Shown here: in pieces, positions 1 to 10,912 of the stretch
Position numbering within the stretch: position 1 is the first letter of the stretch
How the letters are laid out: each line of letters starts with the position of its first letter
NCBI GenBank assembly: GCA_025084515.1
Contig: JAJAGP010000427.1
Span: 120,001-184,000, forward strand
Origin: Ancistrus triradiatus
Lineage: Eukaryota; Chordata; Actinopteri; Siluriformes; Loricariidae
Direction of reading: 5' to 3'
Length of the DNA: 64,000 nucleotides
Notes under the pieces: model-generated
What the model was told of the DNA's origin: nothing
Database searches by the model: none
What the model saw: only the letters and a program-made list of their open reading frames with translations
Translations under genes and position numbers: made by a program

Positions 1-223
1 AGTTGTAGGTGTTGGTGTAGCATTTAATGAGCTACAGTAATCTTGTGTGTGTGTGTGTGTGTGTGTGTCTTACAGTTACAAAAACTGTAACTTTCCTTCG
101 AATAAACAAAAGAGCCCAAATATTTGCTTTAGGTTAAGGTTAGGATTAGGTGTAGTTGTAGAATCAATTAGTTAGAGTAATATTATGTCAACTCAAAGTG
201 CACACATCGATAGAAAGACAAAC

Positions 224-256
<33 letters not shown>

Positions 257-290
257 TGTGTGTTTGCGGGGAAATTTCTGTCAAGTTTAT
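1..290 (+). repeat. GGTTAAGGTTAGG minisatellite units with (TG)n
   Basis: Two diverged units: 1-110, then 111-290. Each carries a block like GGTTAAGGTTAGG/TGTAGGTG, a GCATTTAATGAGCTA or GAATCAATTAGTTAGAG block, an AAAACTGTAACTTTC block and a TG tract (44-68 and 225-255). They match the larger array at 4415-5145. This is a dispersed teleost minisatellite, not telomeric DNA. Confidence 0.7.
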
Positions 291-299
291 ATATAAATG

Positions 300-530
300 T
301 AAATGTACTGTAAGTGTCATGTAAATATAAATTGTATTGTCACAAGACAACCGCTTGAAAATGATACATAAAATGGGTCAGAGAGATACCGCTGAAAACA
401 TGAGTGGTTTGAACGACTGATACTTTTGACAGGCAGAAATGCATTGATGTGTCATATACACATACACAACAACATGAGTAACTTGCACAAAAAACATCTC
501 TAAACACATCAACCGAGTTAGAACAGTCTC
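300..530 (-). repeat. Unnamed interspersed repeat R, copy 1 (partial, deleted)
   Basis: Positions 385-400 (GAGATACCGCTGAAAAC) match 63408-63425. Positions 438-447 (GAAATGCATTGAT) match the same family. Positions 490-525 (CATCTCTAAACACATCAACC, then GAGTTAGAAC) are the reverse complement of the copy at 38765-38800. The middle section present in the 36 kb copy is missing here. Confidence 0.6.
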
Positions 531-687
531 TAGCCCAAACGTGAGTGAACGTACTCAACCAGTAAGGTATTGAGCTTTCGTCTGAGTGCCTCTGCTAGTG
601 GATCTGCATCGTTGATTGATTTGTTTGACCAGCTGTGCAGAAGAAGCAAACCGCACTACATTACAGGGCTACAAAACAATAACAACA

Positions 688-2083
688 CAGTGGGGCAAAA
701 AAGTATTTAGTCAGCCACTGATTGTGCAAGTTCTCCTACTTAGAAAGATGAGAGAGGTCTGTAATTTTCATCATAGGTACACTTCAACTATGAGAGACAA
801 AATGAGAAAAAAAAAATCCAGGAAATCACATTGTAGGATTAAAAAAAAATGATTGTAAATCATGGTGGAAAGTAAGTATTTGGTCACCCACAAACAAGCA
901 AGATTTCTGGCTCTCTCAGACCTGCAACTTCTTCTTTAAAAAGCTCTACTGTTCTCCACTTGTAACGTGTATTAATGGCACCTGTTTAACCTCGTTATCT
1001 GTATAAAAGACACCTGTCCACAGCCTCAAACAGTCAGACTCCAAACTCAACAAAGCCAAGACCAAAAGAGCTGTCGATGGACACCAGGAAGAAAACTGAA
1101 AAATCCCAAGACATGGAGGGACCTGATGAATGACCTGCAGAGAGCTGGGACCAAAGTAAAAAGGCTACCATCAGTAACACACTATGCCAAGAGGGACTCA
1201 GATCCTGCAGTGCCAGGTGTGTCCCCCTGCTTTTAAGCCAGTACATGTCCACGTCCGTCTGAAGTTTGCCAGAGGGCATATGGATGATCCGAAAGAGGAC
1301 TGGGAGAATATCATGTGGTCAGATGAAATTAGAATAGAACTTTTTGGTAAAAACTCACTTTGTCGTGTTTGGAGGAGGAAATGCTGAGTTGCACCATACC
1401 TACTGTGAAGCATGGGGGTGGAAACATCAAGCTTTGGGGCTGTTTTTCTTCAAAGGGGACAGGACGACTGATCCGTGTTAAGGGAAGAATGAACGGGGCC
1501 ATGTATCGTGAGATATTAAGCCAAAACCTCCTTCCATCAGTGAGAGCATTGAAGATGGAACGTGGCTGGGTCTTCCAGCATGACAATGATCCCAAACACA
1601 CCGCTCAGGCAACGAAGGAGTGGCTCCGTAAAAAGCATTCCAACGTCCTGGAGTGGCCTAGCCAGTCTCCAGACCTCAACCTCATAGAAAATGTGTGGAG
1701 GGAGTTGAAAGTCCAGCGAAAGGCCCAAAACATCACTGCTCTAGAGGAGATCTGCATGGAGGAATGGGCCAAAATACCAGCTACAGTGTGTGCCAACCTG
1801 GTGAAGACTCACAGGAAACGTTTGACCTCTGTCATTGCCAACAAAGGTTATGTTACAAAGTATTGAGTTGAACTTTGTTATTGACCAAATACTTATTTTC
1901 CACCATAATTTACAATTAAATTCTTTAAAAAATCCTGCAGTGTGATTTCCTGGATTTTTTTTTCTCATTTTGTCTCTCAGAGTTGAAGTGTACCTATGAT
2001 GAAAATTACAGGACCTCTCTCATCTTTCTAAGTAGGAGAACTTGCACAATCAGTGGCTGACTAAATACTTTTTGCCCCCACTG
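688..2083 (+). mobile_element. Tc1-like transposon, family A, full-length ends with internal deletion
   Basis: Left terminus CAGTGGGGCAAAAAAGTATT and right terminus AATACTTTTTGCCCCCACTG are inverted repeats. The right flank is TA (2084-2085); the left flank is CA, a mutated TA. The element is 1396 bp against about 1.6 kb for fish Tc1 elements. Comparison with the family A copy at 24403 shows that roughly 200 bp of the N-terminal helix-turn-helix coding region is missing near 1090-1112. It is non-autonomous and lies in the prdm16 intron in the sense orientation. Confidence 0.93.
1184..1866 (+). pseudogene. Tc1 family A transposase remnant (DDE domain, frameshifted)
   Basis: Two overlapping frames encode the catalytic domain. 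The first (1184-1387) carries the first catalytic Asp in WSDE. The second (1360-1866) carries VKHGGGN, the second Asp in QHDNDPKHT (residue 75) and the Glu in DLNLIEN (residue 110), which are 34 residues apart, the DD34E spacing of Tc1 enzymes. A frameshift near 1385 separates the frames, and the DNA-binding N-terminus is deleted. The C-terminus, ending at 1866, looks complete. Confidence 0.9.
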
Positions 2084-2339
2084 TATGCTGCCAGTTACAT
2101 AAATATTCCATTAACATAGGAATGTGTAATGAGTATTAATTAAAAATATGGCTTATGGAGTTCAGTACAGTACTGTATGCTGTAATATCACTTCAAAGCC
2201 AGTGCTGTGTACAGCGCCTTTGCTATTTTTAGTCTGTTTAAGGCTGCTAGGTCTGAAGTTTAAATGGCGGATTTTTTATTTCTATGATAATATAATGTAA
2301 TTTTTAAGAACTCAGAACAAACTCTTAAAAACCAAACGG

Positions 2340-2443
2340 AGTTGATCGACATCTAGCTGTAAAATTAGGTTACAGTAACTATGTCAATTTTAAGGTCCCA
2401 CACGGATATAAAGACAAGTGTGTGTGTGTGTGTGTGTGTGTGT
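2340..2443 (+). repeat. Minisatellite unit fragment with (GT)n
   Basis: GTCAATTTTAAGGTCCCACA, then CGGATATAAAGACAAG and a GT tract at 2419-2443, match the end of the 5090-5140 unit (GTCAATGGAAAGTCCCCACA). It is a single decayed unit. Confidence 0.55.
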
Positions 2444-4414
2444 ACAGGCTGTATTGCCTCTAAATTGGCAAATAGGCACTCTAAAAAGCACATCAAACTC
2501 ACTGATGGGGTGTTTTCAAAGTTGGTAATTCAGTTCCACTCGTGCAGGCATGAGGGAACTCCCCTGGTTTCAATCTGCCCCATGGCTCTCACCTCGCTGG
2601 AGAGACAATATTGCTACTTTAAGTGTTACTTGGAAACAATCCCCACTGCTTTTACAAGGGGAAAAGAGGGCAGGTTTCTGGAACGTGTATTCAGTAATCC
2701 AGTGGACTGTCCCTTGCGCCCCCCTTTCCAACACGTTCTTGCGTCAGTTGAAAGAACGATGCCATGGAAAAGATCACACAATTTATCCCTCTCGCCTTGT
2801 GTATGCATGTTTGGTTTTTTTTTTACTACCAGGCATCTTTTTTCCCCTTTTGCATTTAAACGAGAGGTTTTGCATCCAGATAAAATCATCAAAGCCTGGA
2901 TTAAAGCAGAACAGGTAAAAAAGTTCCCGTTGCGACTCTAATGATGGCAGTAATTCTCTAAGTGGGACCAGATTTCTGGATTACGGAGTGGGCGAGCAGA
3001 ACAATAGACCACATGGTGTGTTGGAATAACTTTGGACAGTGCTCTTACCAGAATTGTTGCCCAATCCTGTTATTTGTATTCTATCGTAAGACCTCTTTTA
3101 ACAGAAGCAGGGCTGTACTTTACCTTGATTGGCCCTTAACACAATGAGGCATTGACATGACACCTTCAACAACAAGAGACACACTTGCAGACCTTCTTTA
3201 AGTGCATGGGCGTTTAATAATGAGTAACTGTAACACGTGAGAGTGCGGTCTATCAATAAGCTGAAAATACACCATACTAGAGCTCTTCTAGCCATGACGT
3301 GGTGGAGCCATAACATGGTGGAGCCCATAACGGACAGGGCACCCCTATATTTAGAGGGCAGACCTCAAGCTCAAATAAGAATGACATGGAGAATGATTGT
3401 GGAAGAACTCTGAGCTGGAGTTCTGGGTGGATTCATGTCTCCTACCAGACCACCATTAAGGAGACAAAGAAGGAGCTCATTGATGCTGTGGATATAGGAA
3501 GTTAAAACGGGTGTAGGTGGGGTTTTGGCGTGGTCCATCTCCCAGACTTCACTTATAACTCCATAACGCGAATTCAAACCGACAACCGTAGCAGTAAAGG
3601 TCTCATGATGAGACGTGCAAGAGAATTCCTTACCAAAGCTGTTCTTATGGAGTTTTATGACTTTCCAACACTGGAGCAATACAGTAAAAAGTAATTCTGG
3701 TTACTTATACTTTCCCTAAGGTTTTGTGGTATCCATGTAAAACCAGACCCACATGACTATGCTGGTAAGAATAACCACAAATTCTTCCCTCACAAAATGT
3801 AGTCCGCTTTTTTTTTCTGAAAGGATGAATTGTTTTGATTTAGAGCTTCATTTACAAATACCTTCGACTGAAGAGTATGTGTGTTTGCATGTTTGTGTTA
3901 CACGAGTCTACGTTTGAGCCCTGGACGAATTTATGGGTTATGTTAAAACGGAACTGATGTGGAAAGCGGTTCAGTGCTGATTATGGAGAAACACGAGATT
4001 GTGATGCAGCCCCAGAGAATAGGCTGTTTATTTGAGTGCAGGGTCCCTTGTTCACATCCCATTTAGTGCAGGGCATCCACAAACACCACATACGGGGTTG
4101 GTTTCAATAAAAGCCAGAGAGCGATGACACTGGAGCGCATTCTTATGCACGACTGAACGGCCAGATCGCCCAAATTGAATTTAACGCGGCGAAGTCGCTA
4201 GTGTTAGGGCAATTGAGTTGGTCCTGTTCTCGAAAACATTGAAGAAATCCCTTTCTCCTCGTCCTAAATGGCAGGGAAAAGTGCACATTATGTAATCGTT
4301 TTTTTTTGGAAAAAGCCTTAAATCAATGACTTTTGACACACAGCCTCAACCCATAGAGAGCTGTTAAAGCCTGGCATGTCTGGAAGGCAGAGAAGCTCTG
4401 TGTATGTGTGCGGG
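2444..4414. other. Unique intronic sequence, no feature recognised
   Basis: An open frame of 186 codons at 2381-2941 starts inside the GT tract and has no family motif. The rest is ordinary intron. I see no repeat family, RNA gene or exon here. Confidence 0.5.
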
Positions 4415-5145
4415 TCAAGTTTATATTATATCGTGGGGGCCAAATGTCCCCACAAGGATGGAAAGAGCTGACATTTTTTGCCTTGTGGGGACCAGCAAAA
4501 AATTCCTTTAAGTTACTGTGGTTAAGGTTAGGTGTAGGTGTTGGTGTCGCATTAATTAGCTAATGTCCCTACAATGGATTTATGAGTAGAGGAATTTTGA
4601 ACTGCTTTTTTTTCTTTTTGCAAAAGGCAACTTTTATTTGAAAAGCCAAAAGAGCCAAAGGACTTGCTCTAGGTTACTGAGGTTAAGGTTAGGGGTAGGT
4701 GTAGATGTAGCATTAATTAGCTAGAGTAGTCCTTCATTATCATCCGTGTCAGTGGAACATTTTGCTGGTCCTCACGGGCAAAACCACTCTTTTACAGAAG
4801 CTGCAACTTTCTTCTGACAAACCAAAAGAGTCAAAAGATTTCATTTAGGTTACTGAGGTTAAGGTTAGATGTAGGTGGAGCATTACGTGTGTGTGTGGGT
4901 CATGTTTATATGTCACTGTGAGGACCAAATGTCCCCACAAGGATAGAAAGATCTGACATTTTTCACTGTGGTGGCCAGTTTTCCACAGAAAAACTGGTCA
5001 TTACAGAAAAGTCCAAAGATCTCCATTACTTTACTGAGGTTAGGTTTGGGTTAGTTGAAGGTGCAGGTAGCATTAAGTAGCCACAGCGATCATGATGTCA
5101 ATGGAAAGTCCCCACAAGGATAGCGAGACAAGCATGTGTGTGTCT
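4415..5145 (+). repeat. Tandem minisatellite array, about 165-180 bp units
   Basis: About four diverged units. GGTTAAGGTTAG-type or GAGGTTAGGTTTGGG blocks recur near 4520, 4682, 4858 and 5036, each followed by a GTAGGTG...GCATTA...TAG block. Units also carry CCAAATGTCCCCACAAGGAT and its partial inverse CTTGTGGGGACCAGC, which can form hairpins. (TG)-rich stretches lie between units. The same family is at 1-290 and 2340-2443. Confidence 0.8.
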
Positions 5146-6500
5146 GAGTGTCAGTGTCTCCACAATAACAAAGGCCAGCCTTTTAAAGGCGCTCTTTGAC
5201 GATTTATCAAACAAATCTGATGGCCTCATGTCGTCGGCCGGGCCGCACGGTAGTTTCCAATGGAATAACAAAACCGAACAAGCGTCTCATTGTGGCCAGA
5301 GCTCGGAGAAGAGGAGGACCCCCAAGGTGCGAATTAATGACGGCGGCCTGGTGTAATCAGGATAAATAGTTCAGTGTGAGTGGGAGAGAAAACATGGAGA
5401 GGCACAGAGGAAGGCACTATCTGTCTCTCTCCCTCGTCCAAATACCTCCAGGAGACAGTGTTAACATCGCTAGTCCACACAGACTCCTGCCAACTCAACT
5501 CAGGGCCCGAGTTCAAAATCAGCTCCCCTACGTTCCTCAAAAATGTTTTCTTTTTTTGGCCCGGGATCATCAGGAGCTTGATCCAGGCCTGTCACAGAGA
5601 CAGAAGTTCGGATAGCGCAGCAGAACCATAATATTCATCCTGTTACTCTTTTCTTCCTGCTGCGAAATCTTATGAATAGGCAGATCTCACACACATGGTC
5701 TTAATGCTCCAGCAAAAGGGCTTGTAAATGGCATTGGGTTTTCAGGCTCGCAGCGCTGGCGGTTGCCGGGTCTCACACGAAACGATGTCTATGCGCATTA
5801 CTTCTAGGCCTCTCCAATCGTCGTCATTTTACATCGCTCACTTTTAGTGGCGTTATACACGCGTGTGTTTCTGCAGGCCTCTTTAACTGGAGGATTTAAT
5901 AGATTTTCCAACCCTGTCTTCTGCTTGTTGAGAATTGTACTCAACGGGTCAGATGCCAACGAAAGGAGGAGGAGGGGGAAAAGTTTTAATGGGTTTGAAA
6001 ACACTTTTGATTTGCAAACAGCACCAGATAGGCTGTGGCTGTAAAACTTTAATTGATCTGTGAAAAGGGGAAGCTACTACTGGGCCACATGTTCTTCAGT
6101 TAATTGCCCGACTGGTCTGAGGCTCCAGTGAAGTCGGATCATTAAAGAAATTGGGAAAACGTTTCTCTTCCCTCAGAATCTCGAGATGACGCAGGATCTC
6201 TTTTAAAGGCGCTCGCGCTCTTTTATGGCCCGGATTTTTATACGATAAATTTCCTGGATCTCTCAGGATGGTTGTGTTTGGGAGGCTTTATCGCCAGCGT
6301 TCACATTTCACAGTTACGGTTTTGTGTCTGTTCATTCCTTGTCTGTTACATATTTTTATTAGAATCCACAGGGATTGTTAGAACTATTCCGCTTAATAGA
6401 GCTGTATCCTATATTCACTTTGTGCCATTTCACATTTTCCTGGAGGTTCCTTTCCAGTAAAGTCTTTCTCACGCCACTGTACATGCATTACACCATGGCC
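5146..6500. other. Unique intronic sequence, repeat-poor
   Basis: No transposon family is recognised. The stretch around 5590-6060, with AT-rich homeobox-like words such as GGATTTAATAGATTTTCC, could be conserved, but nothing in the sequence alone proves it. Confidence 0.4.
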
Positions 6501-6652
6501 AGTTCCCAATACCAAGTACGCCAAGTTCGGATTTGCGTACCTCCTAGTCTGGACAATAAGTTTGACTTGCAAGTACATTCTCCCGATGAAGGTTATTCTG
6601 GAACAGCAGCATGCTGGGCTATGGAGACAATACGGTTTACTTTTTACACCTA

Positions 6653-7546
6653 CAGTGGTGCAAAAAAGTATTTAGTCAGCTACTGGTTGTGGAAGTTCTC
6701 CTACTTAGAAAGATGAGAGAGGTCTGTAATTTTCATCATAGGTACACTTCAACTATGAGAGACAAAATGAGAAAAAATTATCTAGGAAATCACTTCATAG
6801 GATTTTTAAAGAATTTAATTGTAAATCATGGTGGAAAATAAGTATTTGGTCACCCACAACACCATACCTACTGTGAAGCATGGGGGTGGAAACATCATGC
6901 TTTGGGGCTGTTTTTTCTGCATAGGGGACAGGATGACTGATCCGTGTTAAAGGAAGAATGAACGAGGCCATGTATCATGAGATTTTAAGCCAAAACCTCC
7001 TTCCATCAGTGTGAGCATTGAAGATGGAACGTGGCTGGGTCTTCCAGCATGACAATGATCCCAAACACACCGCTCGGGCAACAAAGGAGTGGCTCCATAA
7101 AAAGCATTTCAAGGTCCTGGAGTGGCCTAGCCAGTCTCCAGACCTCAACCCCATAGAAAATGTGTGGAGGGAGTTAAAAGTCCGTGTTGCCCCAAAACAT
7201 CACTGCTCTAGAGGAGATCTGCATGGAGGAATGGGCCAAAATACCAACTACAGTGTGTGCCAACCTGTGAAGACTTACAGGAAATGTTTTACCTCTGTCA
7301 TTGCCAACAAATGTTATGTTACAAAGTATTGAGTTGAACTTTTGTTATTGACCAAATACTTATTTTCCACCATGATTTACAATTAAATTCTTTAAAAACC
7401 CTTCAATGTGATTTCCTGGATTTTTTTCTCATTTTGTCTCTCATAGTTGAAGTGTACCTATGATGAAAATTACAGACCTCTCTCATCTTTGTAAGTCGGA
7501 GAACTTGCACAATCAGTGGCTGACTAAATACTTTTTTGCCACACTG
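6653..7546 (+). mobile_element. Tc1-like family A deletion derivative
   Basis: Termini CAGTGGTGCAAAAAAGTATT and ATACTTTTTTGCCACACTG are flanked by TA on both sides (6651-6652 and 7547-7548), an intact target duplication. It is 894 bp long. Near 6860 the left subterminal region (GGTCACCCACAA) joins directly to CACCATACCTACTGTGAAGC, which removes the 5' untranslated region and the N-terminal two-thirds of the transposase. It is non-autonomous. Confidence 0.93.
7018..7332 (+). pseudogene. Tc1 family A transposase C-terminal fragment
   Basis: Begins at MERGWVFQHDNDPKHT, with the second catalytic Asp at residue 12 and the Glu (NPIEN) at residue 47. A frameshift after KVRVAPKH destroys the C-terminal tail, although short in-frame pieces (VIANKCYVTKY) reappear at the end. 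The first catalytic Asp is deleted. Confidence 0.88.
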
Positions 7547-7548
7547 TA

Positions 7549-9370
7549 GATAAAAACCTAAAACATCTTGCATAAAGCCTGTCAGTGGTGGAAGAAGAGC
7601 TCAGATCTTTAACTTTCCATTGAATAGTTTAATCTACGTGTAACAACGGACCGATCTCATTTAAGCATAAATAAAAACCTTGCCAAACATAAGCAAGCAC
7701 CAAACAAACCTGATTTTAGAAGGGAATTTAATTCTGAACTTCTATTTATATCAGACGATTCATATTTAGAATGTAGGTTGAATAAATAATACATATAATG
7801 CATAATAAATATGTTAACTTTACGTCACATCTCCGAAATCGCCTGAGCATTTTTTATGTAGGCTTTATCTTGATAAACTGACCGCATAGCTGAATTTTAA
7901 ACAGCTACATTCTCACTTAAAAAATCTTATAACTTCATTTCATGATACAATAACAGCATTACCTTAAATTACAGGTCCAGTTGGGAGTCCTCTCATCCAC
8001 CATTAACGAGCTGACAATGCATTGTGGGATATTTCGCTGTCCAAGTACGTACAAGTCGGCTCCGGTGCATCCTCAATAATATAGGCGAAGCAAGAACACA
8101 TCCGGGGATTTGGAGCGTACTTGGTTAGATGCGAACTGATGACGTTTCACAAGTTCACAAGTACACAAGTACACAAGCACAGAAAAGTACTTGCGTACTA
8201 ACGGCCCATTTCTTTCGACTTTACAACTGGATTTGTTTGCGTGTTTAAATTGACCGGAAAACCTTTCAAAGTAAAAGTCCTTTCCTTAACCACTTCACCT
8301 GAGCCACATTCAGGACTGATTGCATTTTCGCATACCCTTTTTTTTCACAGCTTGGTTTATGTTGCTTATAAGTAAATAGCATTTCAATTTGAAAGGAAAC
8401 AGTTTAGAGCAATAAAGTTGAGTTCTTGGCAGCGCTCACAAGGGGGTTGAGTCTTGGCTGATTGGAAGCACTCCTGGAGTAATTGCGGCCTAGTTAGCTC
8501 TGATTGCTGGTCCTGTGTTTGGATAGCAAACTGCACTGGTGCTTCTACAAATTACATCGAGTCAATACGTGTGCACTGGCATGGCTGTTGTCATGGACAC
8601 AGGGCAAAGTGGCTATTACATAGCTCTCAGTGTACCAGCTCATCCCTAGTAAAAGTAATGTAAGTACAGCCAGGATTAAGGCGAGTACACTACTTTGAAA
8701 GAATGTGTATGTTTTATCATCCTACTCAGAAATTCTCCTAAGTGTTTGTTATCTGTTTTTAAGCACTAACAGAAGGATGGCTCTATAGTTAATGCCATGG
8801 ATATTTCAAGCAACTGCATGGCCTTTTGTCTTAGCGGTCAGCCTTTACCCTGTGGAAACACGACAGTTAAATACCACAATTACTCTGTCAGGCCCAGAAT
8901 GACAATAAACATAGGTGACTGTCTGAGAGGTTTAAGGATGACTGGCCATGGCGTCAGAGCACAGGGTCATTTGGTCTTATTATCTGTAAGACGATCAGAC
9001 AGGAAATGGTAGCGGTTGTGATTGAGTAAAACAAACCCCAGCAGCAGTTTGGAGTGGAGCGGTAACTACGAGTCATTTCAAATAGACTCAGGTTTTCCAT
9101 CTTCAGGGGCTTGACCACAGCTGAGAGAATCTGCTAGTGGAATAAATATAATAACAAGGAATATTTGAGCTTTTATATATCTATCGTTTTTCAATTCTAT
9201 GATAAACACAGCATATAATGACCTGAACTTATAACTGGCAAGAGATGTTTTGACTGCAACTCAGCCATTGCAGGAATATCAGGACACTTTGGAGGGTCTT
9301 ATCAAGTTTATATATACCTATATACCATGGCCCTTTACATTAAGGGCATACTCACTGTAAATGATATACA
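7549..9370. other. Intron with weak MITE-like traces
   Basis: 8035-8215 contains repeated GTACACAAGTACACAAG words and CCAAGTACGTAC/GTACTTGCGTAC. These resemble the 6510-6560 stretch (CCAAGTACGCC) in inverted sense, suggesting that one older element, about 6500-8215, received the 6653-7546 Tc1 insertion. The rest is unremarkable. Confidence 0.3.
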
Positions 9371-9374
9371 CATT

Positions 9375-9440
9375 CACCATTCACTGAGCACAGGGCACAA
9401 GGCGGGAACCAACCCTAGACAGGGCGCCAATCCACTGCAG
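9375..9440 (-). repeat. L2-type LINE 3'-end fragment
   Basis: GGGCACAAGGCGGGAACCAA and CAGGGCGCCAATCCACTGCA are the reverse complement of the fish L2 tail phrase about a summed 'box' of ATTGGCGCCCTGTC and CCCGCCTTGTGCCC. The fragment is short and 5'-truncated. Confidence 0.6.
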
Positions 9441-10249
9441 TGTAAGTGCACTGCTGGCGATGGTAAGACCACATAAGAAGTCCAGCTTCCCTGCAATTTC
9501 TTTAAAATGCAGTAATGAAATGGTTACCAGTATATAATATTGATGAATCGCAGTGAACTTCAATGCACAAATCAAATGATCAAATATCTCACTGTAGTGG
9601 TGCCCTGTTTGTTAATTAACCTCAAACTACTCCAAGTGAACATTGCAGCAGTTTGCAAAATCTGCTTTGAAGTCACTGATGGAAACCTAATAGACTCTCA
9701 CTGATGCCTGTGTGTCTCTGGGTGTCTATGGAGGAAACATGCATGGGTTACAAGCCACGAAGCACGGGCTTCACTGCCAGGTGTATTTTTATGCAGCAGA
9801 AAATATTTATTGCACTTTTTCGTTTGTCCCACCTTGAAGCACGGCTTAACTTATGATAATTGGTCGACCAGTAAACTGGGAATCAGGAACATGACTGACT
9901 TCTCAGGCTTTAATAAATCAGCACCAGGAAGTCTTGTAATTTATGTATAAAACTACAATTTACAATGACAAAACAAAATGTGTTATTGTTTAAAATGGAA
10001 CATATTAGACCAATACAGCAAAGGCATCAGTTACGTAATGAAATTAATGCAATTAAGAAAAAATCCTTAGTGTTTTCTTTTGTTCTTCGTTTCCCATCCA
10101 TGGCCGAGTAACGCCAACTTTAATGCTAAATCACTTAATCTATAATCTAGTGTTTAGCAAGATTTTTTTATGCACAGTAGTGCCCCTATGACTGGTTGGC
10201 AAGCAGAGGGGTGAAACCGTGTCCCTCTAAATGCTGTGTCTGCCCCAGT

Positions 10250-10380
10250 ATGACAAGTAGTCTAGAAACGCCCCTGCCTGGGGAAAACCCATACCCATAG
10301 GGTCCTTGCTGAGAATCGAACCAGAGATCTCTGGAACTGTGAAGTGACATCGCTAATGACTGTGCAACATAATTATAATC
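10250..10380 (-). repeat. L2-like LINE 3' fragment
   Basis: GCTGAGAATCGAACCAGAGA, GAACTGTGAAGTGACATCGC and TAATGACTGTGC match the reverse-strand phrase common in teleost L2 3' regions (GAATCGAACC...TGTGAGGC...GCTAACCACTG). It is diverged. Confidence 0.5.
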
Positions 10381-10824
10381 ATAATTTACTCACATTGTTA
10401 CCACGTTTTCAACCAGTCATCAGGACACAGTTATTCTTATTGTTGCTCTGTAGTAAATCTGCAGGGGGACACTGATGCCTTGTATTTCTCAAGTTTTCTG
10501 CTCTATAAATAAAAACCTAAATTCTAATTTTAAAAAGTCTGCTGTTATGGTAACATTTCAACAAAATGCTGGTGCCCCAATATAAGGAACTAATCTACAC
10601 ATGTAAAGCCACTCAGAAATGAGTATTTTCCTTGGCCATGGGGTAAAGCAGGAATGTCATGTAGGGCCAGAGTCCAGCAACGTTTGGAGACTTTCCAGGA
10701 CTAACACAACTCACTACACTAAATGCGTCAGTTGATCACTGAATTTATTACATGTACCACAGCTAAGGTCATCAAATCATGCTGGACTCTTGAACACCAT
10801 GATGGTCGGCCTGATGCAAATTCT

Positions 10825-10825
<1 letters not shown>

Positions 10826-10861
<36 letters not shown>
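10826..10861 (+). repeat. (ATT)12 microsatellite just upstream of the prdm16 exon
   Basis: A perfect trinucleotide tract of 12 units ends 51 bp before the exon. It lies where branch-point sequences are usually found or just upstream. Confidence 0.98.
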
Positions 10862-10890
10862 CACTGTGATGCTGGATATTAAAGGTGCCA

Positions 10891-10912
10891 CTTTTTATGT
10901 GATGCATTTTAG
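10891..10912 (+). promoter_or_regulatory. 3' splice acceptor of the prdm16 exon
   Basis: A T-rich tract (ctttttatgtgatgcatttt) is followed by the AG at 10911-10912. The tract is short and broken by purines, so the acceptor is usable but not strong. The codon phase it sets agrees with the family's exon structure as I remember it. Confidence 0.8.

Larger units (their letters stand above)
1..10912 (+). other. prdm16: Upstream prdm16 intron (3' part)
   Basis: The acceptor at 10911-10912 shows that this sequence is intronic if transcription enters from the left. The preceding exon is not in the window. It holds minisatellite units, two family A Tc1 copies, L2 scraps and microsatellites, all listed separately. 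Parts of this stretch could include an alternative promoter, but I see no clear core promoter or CpG-rich block. Confidence 0.8.

Noticed and set aside
1..290. Interstitial telomeric repeat (TTAGG-like words)
   Set aside because: The words occur once or twice per 170-bp unit and are not a TTAGGG array; they belong to the minisatellite.
2381..2941. 186-codon open frame on the + strand
   Set aside because: It begins inside a (GT)n tract, overlaps another long frame and has no recognisable motif or splice context.
4415..5145. CRISPR-like array
   Set aside because: The repeats are long, diverged and minisatellite-like, in a vertebrate intron.
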